This document shows positions 5,116 through 8,215 of a stretch of DNA of 8,215 nucleotides, one piece after another. The number at the start of each line of letters is the position of its first letter. Position 1 is the first letter of the stretch. Under the pieces are notes generated by a model. It was given only the letters and a program-made list of their open reading frames with translations. It made no database searches and was not told the DNA's origin. Where the stretch lies: positions 312-8,526 of the forward strand of contig DOUU01000013.1 of assembly GCA_003520425.1 (NCBI GenBank), in the 5' to 3' direction. The position numbers and the translations under genes were made by a program. Source of the DNA: Deltaproteobacteria bacterium. GTDB lineage: Bacteria; Myxococcota_A; UBA9160.

Positions 5116-7122
5116 ATGACCCTCTGGCGCCAAGCAAAGCTTCCGCCCTCCGCTGCCTCGCAAGAGCTCCTGGTTCTCGGCCCGGAGCGGCTGGGCGGGC
5201 AGGGGCTCGATCCGGAGCAGGAGGAGTCCGGAAACCGCGCGATCCTTTCGCTCCTCACCGATCCGGAGGTCTGCGACCAAGTGGACCTCGTCCTCACCTG
5301 GCGTGCGGCAAGCGGCGCACGCTGCGCCGCTTACGAAGCCTGGTCGCGGCGCGGCCTTGTGCGCTTTGTCCGGCGTCTCGGACGCGATGGTCGACTGGCG
5401 TTCGAAGTGATCGAACGGCTGGGAGAGAACCCGCTCGCACGGCAGGACGAGAGGGCTCTCCGCACTGTCGAGGAAGAGAAAGCCGCCTCGCGGGCATCGG
5501 GGTTCGACGCAGACGACGCGGCGCACCGGTTCATCCGTGCGGAGCACCAGAGCTACCCGTTCGCCTATGAGCGGGTGGCCCAGCTCTTCGACTCGCCGAA
5601 CGCCCCCGATCTTGTGATTTCACCGCAGGACTGGTCCCAGGGCATCCAGCCCGGGACTCACGGCGCACTCAATGTGCGCCAATCCCGCGCGCCGCTCTGG
5701 TTCGCCGGACCCCGCGTTCGGCCCGGCCATTACGACCTTGCGGGGAGGGCAATCGACATTGCTCCCACGCTCCTCGCCGCGTCGGACTTCCCAAAGATCG
5801 ACGGCTGTGATGGCACCGGGCGGACATCTTCCGAGCGCGGTGTGGATCCGGACGTCTATCTCAAGCGCCAAGACGGCCGGGTGCTCACCGAAATCCTGAA
5901 TGAGCATGCACCGGCCGCATCCCGCGTCTATATCTTCCTGCTCGACGGACTGTCCCACACCGAGCTCGAACGCCGCCTTGCCGCCGAGCCGGGCGCGCTG
6001 CCCGGTCTGCGGCGCCTGCGCGAGCGTGCGGCCGTCCTCGCTTCGGGCTCGATTGTGAACTTTCCATCGATCACCTGGCCAAGCCACATGAGCATCGGCA
6101 CGGGCGCGTGGTGCGGCCACCATGACGTCGTGAACCCCTCCTACTACTTGCGCGAGAAAGGTGAGCTTGTTTCACCCCAAGGCCAGCAGCTCCACACCGA
6201 GGGTTTTGTGAGCGGGGCCGTGGAGACGATCTTCGAAGCCTTTCACCGGGTGCGCGGACCGCAAGCCCTCACCGCGAGCATCTACGAGCCGCTCGGCCGC
6301 GGCGCCGACCACGCCGTGCTCGAGGGTCGCAACCTTGCCGAGCGCGCCCGTCTTCGTCTGCTCACCGCGGAGCTCCTCGGCGACTGTGATCCGCGCTGGA
6401 CCGCCGACGGCCAGGAGGGTGTGGCACGGGAGTCGCTGGTCGATGCGCGCGGCCTCGCCCAGGTGATCGAGCTCTTCACCCGTCCGGATCTGGCTGCTCC
6501 CCATTGCGTATTCCACGAGCTGACACTCACCGACGGCGCGGGCCATGACTACGGTCCTCATCACCCGGGTCTTGTCGCGGCGCTGGATGAGACGGATCGC
6601 CGGATCGGGCGAGTGCTGGATGTGATCGAACGGCGGGGCCTTCTTGAGGAGACGCTCTTTGTGGTGACGGCCGACCACGGCATGTCACCACAAGACGTCT
6701 CCTTGCGCGCGAATCCCGCCCGCCACGTCGAGCGGATCGGAATGGCTGCCGTCGTCGCGGAGCCCATGATCTGGCTGCGCGATGTGGCCGTCACCGTAGA
6801 GCGCGCCCACGACGGGCGCACCGCGCGCGTTCTCGTGTTCGAGAACGACCCGCTGGCGAGCGGTGAGCGCCTGCCCATCGAGGGTGCCGAGGTGTTGGTC
6901 GAGGCCCATGCGCCACAGGCAGAGAGTCGGCCCCAGCGCGTGGCGCACGGCAGGACAGGAGCCGGGGGCGTCTTTGGATTCGCGACTCCCTCCGACCTGT
7001 CTGCCGACCAACTCGCGGTCGTCGTGCGCGCCGAGGGTCGCAATCCGCGCAGGCTGCTCCTCGACGGACGCAGCCTCTCGCTCGACCTTCGCGCGGCGCT
7101 GTACGGCCCCGCGAGTCGCTGA
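5116..7122 (+). CDS. Alkaline-phosphatase-superfamily phosphodiesterase with rotated motif order
   Basis: A 668-residue hydrolase related to type I phosphodiesterase/nucleotide pyrophosphatases, which use two metal ions and a Thr or Ser nucleophile on phosphate esters. The motifs for seven metal or catalytic residues are all present: D277 (FLLDG), nucleophile T320 (FPSITWPSH), D473 and H477 (TDGAGHDYG), D520 and H521 (TADHGM), and H182 (GTHG). In ordinary members the GTHG and DIAPT blocks close the domain, whereas here they lie at 180-183 and 214-218, before D277. The stretch FDSPNAPDLVISP (158-170) is likewise a block normally found late. This looks like a circular permutation. Residues about 565-650 form a separate beta-rich region with a GRTGAGGVFGF turn (612-622), resembling carboxypeptidase-regulatory-like or Ig-like folds. 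No signal peptide is visible, so a cytoplasmic site is likely. ATG 5116 is the first in-frame start after the murJ stop and has no clear ribosome-binding site. The substrate is unknown. Confidence 0.85.
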   Translation: MTLWRQAKLPPSAASQELLVLGPERLGGQGLDPEQEESGNRAILSLLTDPEVCDQVDLVLTWRAASGARCAAYEAWSRRGLVRFVRRLGRDGRLAFEVIERLGENPLARQDERALRTVEEEKAASRASGFDADDAAHRFIRAEHQSYPFAYERVAQLFDSPNAPDLVISPQDWSQGIQPGTHGALNVRQSRAPLWFAGPRVRPGHYDLAGRAIDIAPTLLAASDFPKIDGCDGTGRTSSERGVDPDVYLKRQDGRVLTEILNEHAPAASRVYIFLLDGLSHTELERRLAAEPGALPGLRRLRERAAVLASGSIVNFPSITWPSHMSIGTGAWCGHHDVVNPSYYLREKGELVSPQGQQLHTEGFVSGAVETIFEAFHRVRGPQALTASIYEPLGRGADHAVLEGRNLAERARLRLLTAELLGDCDPRWTADGQEGVARESLVDARGLAQVIELFTRPDLAAPHCVFHELTLTDGAGHDYGPHHPGLVAALDETDRRIGRVLDVIERRGLLEETLFVVTADHGMSPQDVSLRANPARHVERIGMAAVVAEPMIWLRDVAVTVERAHDGRTARVLVFENDPLASGERLPIEGAEVLVEAHAPQAESRPQRVAHGRTGAGGVFGFATPSDLSADQLAVVVRAEGRNPRRLLLDGRSLSLDLRAALYGPASR

Positions 7123-7131
7123 CCGCCCGCA

Positions 7132-8215
7132 TTGCCCGAGACCTGGCACTTCTCGATCGACCGCGGGGGAACGTTCACCGACTGCATTGGTGTTTCGCCC
7201 GATGGCGAGGTCTACACGGCCAAGCGGCTCTCCACGGACGACGCCGGTCTTGAGGCCATGCGGGCCATTCTCGACCGTGCGGGTGTGATCCAAGCCGGTG
7301 ATCGCTTCCCCCCCTGCAGCGTGCGAATCGGCACCACGCTTGCGACGAACGCACTGCTCACGCGGCGCGGAACTCGGACGCTTCTTGTGGCGAACTCGGG
7401 ACTGGGCGATGCACTCCTGATCGGGACCCAGGAGCGGCCCGACCTCTTCGCCCTCAAGATCGAGCGGCCGCCGCCCCTGCACGAACGCACGCTCGAGACC
7501 GAAGGCCGCTGCGCCGCAGACGGTACGCTCGCCCGACCGCTGGACGAGGCGGTGCTGCGCGCGGGCTTGGCGGCGGCGCGGGCGGACGGCCTCGACTCGG
7601 TTGCAATTGCCCTGATCCATGCCCACGCCTTCCCCGAGCTCGAGATCTTGGTGAAGGAGCTGGCGCATGAGGCCGGCTTTCCATACGTCGTGGCTTCCCA
7701 CGAGGTTGCGCGTGAACTCGGCCTTCTCGCTCGCGGCCAGACCGCCATCGCCGATGCCTATCTCACGCCGATCCTGCGGCACTACACCGCGGCACAGGCT
7801 GCGGCGCTCCCTCGGTCGCGCCTGCGCTTCATGCAGTCCTCCGGCGGACTTACGGAGGCTGCGCGCTTTCGTGGACCGGCCGCACTCCTGTCGGGTCCCG
7901 CGGGCGGCGCCGTGGGCGCGGCACAGGTCGCGAGGGCTGCGGACTTTCGCGAGGCCATTGCCTTCGACATGGGGGGGACCTCGACGGATGTCTCGCTCGT
8001 CGTCGACGGGGAGGTCGAACGTGTCTTTGAGACGAAGATCGCTGGCATCTGCGTTCGTTCGCCCGCGCTGCGCGTGCATAGCGTTGCCGCCGGTGGAGGT
8101 TCGCTTTGTCGGTTCGACGGCTTTCGCTTGACGGTCGGGCCCGAAAGCGCCGGCGCCGATCCCGGTCCGGCCTGTTACGGACGCGGCGAGGAGCCGACCG
8201 TGACCGACGCCGACC
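7132..8215 (+). CDS. ATP-dependent 5-oxoprolinase/hydantoinase A-type protein, N-terminal part (runs off right edge)
   Basis: The first 361 residues of a HyuA/5-oxoprolinase family protein, open to the right edge. The family hydrolyses 5-oxoproline or hydantoins with ATP; 5-oxoprolinase returns L-glutamate. The N-terminal nucleotide-binding motif is DRGGTFTD (10-17), in the 'DRGGT' form typical of 5-oxoprolinases rather than the 'DVGGT' of N-methylhydantoinases. RIGTTLATNALL (65-76) and GTQERPDLF (98-106) follow, then SGPAGGAVGA (254-263), the second phosphate-binding loop FDMGGTSTDVS (278-288), VAAGGGS (318-324), and GPESAGADPGPACYG (336-350). The start is the TTG at 7132, 9 bases after the preceding stop; no in-frame ATG lies between the upstream stop and the first motif, and there is no strong ribosome-binding site. 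Whether a HyuB-type domain is fused or encoded separately lies outside the window. The family is firm; 5-oxoproline as substrate is likely but unproven. Confidence 0.88.
   Translation, partial: MPETWHFSIDRGGTFTDCIGVSPDGEVYTAKRLSTDDAGLEAMRAILDRAGVIQAGDRFPPCSVRIGTTLATNALLTRRGTRTLLVANSGLGDALLIGTQERPDLFALKIERPPPLHERTLETEGRCAADGTLARPLDEAVLRAGLAAARADGLDSVAIALIHAHAFPELEILVKELAHEAGFPYVVASHEVARELGLLARGQTAIADAYLTPILRHYTAAQAAALPRSRLRFMQSSGGLTEAARFRGPAALLSGPAGGAVGAAQVARAADFREAIAFDMGGTSTDVSLVVDGEVERVFETKIAGICVRSPALRVHSVAAGGGSLCRFDGFRLTVGPESAGADPGPACYGRGEEPTVTDAD

Noticed and set aside
3621..5297. 558-codon open frame on the minus strand opposite murJ
   Set aside because: The translation is highly charged and low in hydrophobic structure, with no family resemblance, and it mirrors the codons of a clear membrane-protein gene.
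6685..8079. 464-codon open frame on the minus strand across the phosphatase/oxoprolinase junction
   Set aside because: It spans the ends of two well-supported plus-strand genes and has no motif of its own; a compositional shadow.

Overview
This is a high-GC bacterial window (by eye about two thirds G+C). It holds seven protein-coding genes, tightly packed in two divergent blocks, with no RNA gene, insertion sequence, phage gene or CRISPR array that I can see. The MurJ flippase points to a cell-wall-bearing bacterium. Strong G/C third-position bias, acyl-CoA synthetase and 5-oxoprolinase genes, and the style of the MurJ sequence fit a soil or marine 'deltaproteobacterial' lineage (Myxococcota- or Binatota-like). 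That placement is a low-confidence inference; no marker gene settles it.

Left block, minus strand (positions 1-1169): a small VanZ-like membrane protein is followed by the N-terminal 217 residues of an AMP-forming acyl-CoA synthetase that runs off the left edge. The two frames overlap by 17 bases. A divergent gap of about 120 bases (1170-1287) separates them from the right block.

Right block, plus strand (1288-8215), five genes in close succession: (1) a D-Ala-D-Ala-ligase-like ATP-grasp enzyme; (2) a KamA-family radical SAM/PLP aminomutase whose GTG start overlaps the ligase stop by 4 bases; (3) the lipid II flippase homolog MurJ, 78 bases downstream, past a GC-rich hairpin; (4) a 668-residue alkaline-phosphatase-superfamily hydrolase 13 bases further on; (5) after 9 bases, an ATP-dependent 5-oxoprolinase/hydantoinase A-type protein, cut by the right edge.

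The most unusual item is gene 4. Its catalytic motifs are in rotated order: the block that normally closes the fold (Gly-Thr-His-Gly and Asp-Ile-Ala-Pro-Thr) comes before the block that normally opens it (Leu-Asp-Gly and the Thr nucleophile). This reads as a circular permutation, with an extra beta-rich C-terminal domain. The second is the ligase/aminomutase pair: the aminomutase keeps its FeS, PLP and carboxylate-binding residues. It has Gln in place of one of the two Asp residues that hold lysine in lysine 2,3-aminomutase, and it lacks the zinc-binding C-terminal tail. A reasonable but unproven reading is a coupled pathway that makes a beta-amino acid and ligates it. MurJ and the phosphatase-fold enzyme could share a cell-envelope theme with it, but nothing in the sequence proves a common pathway.
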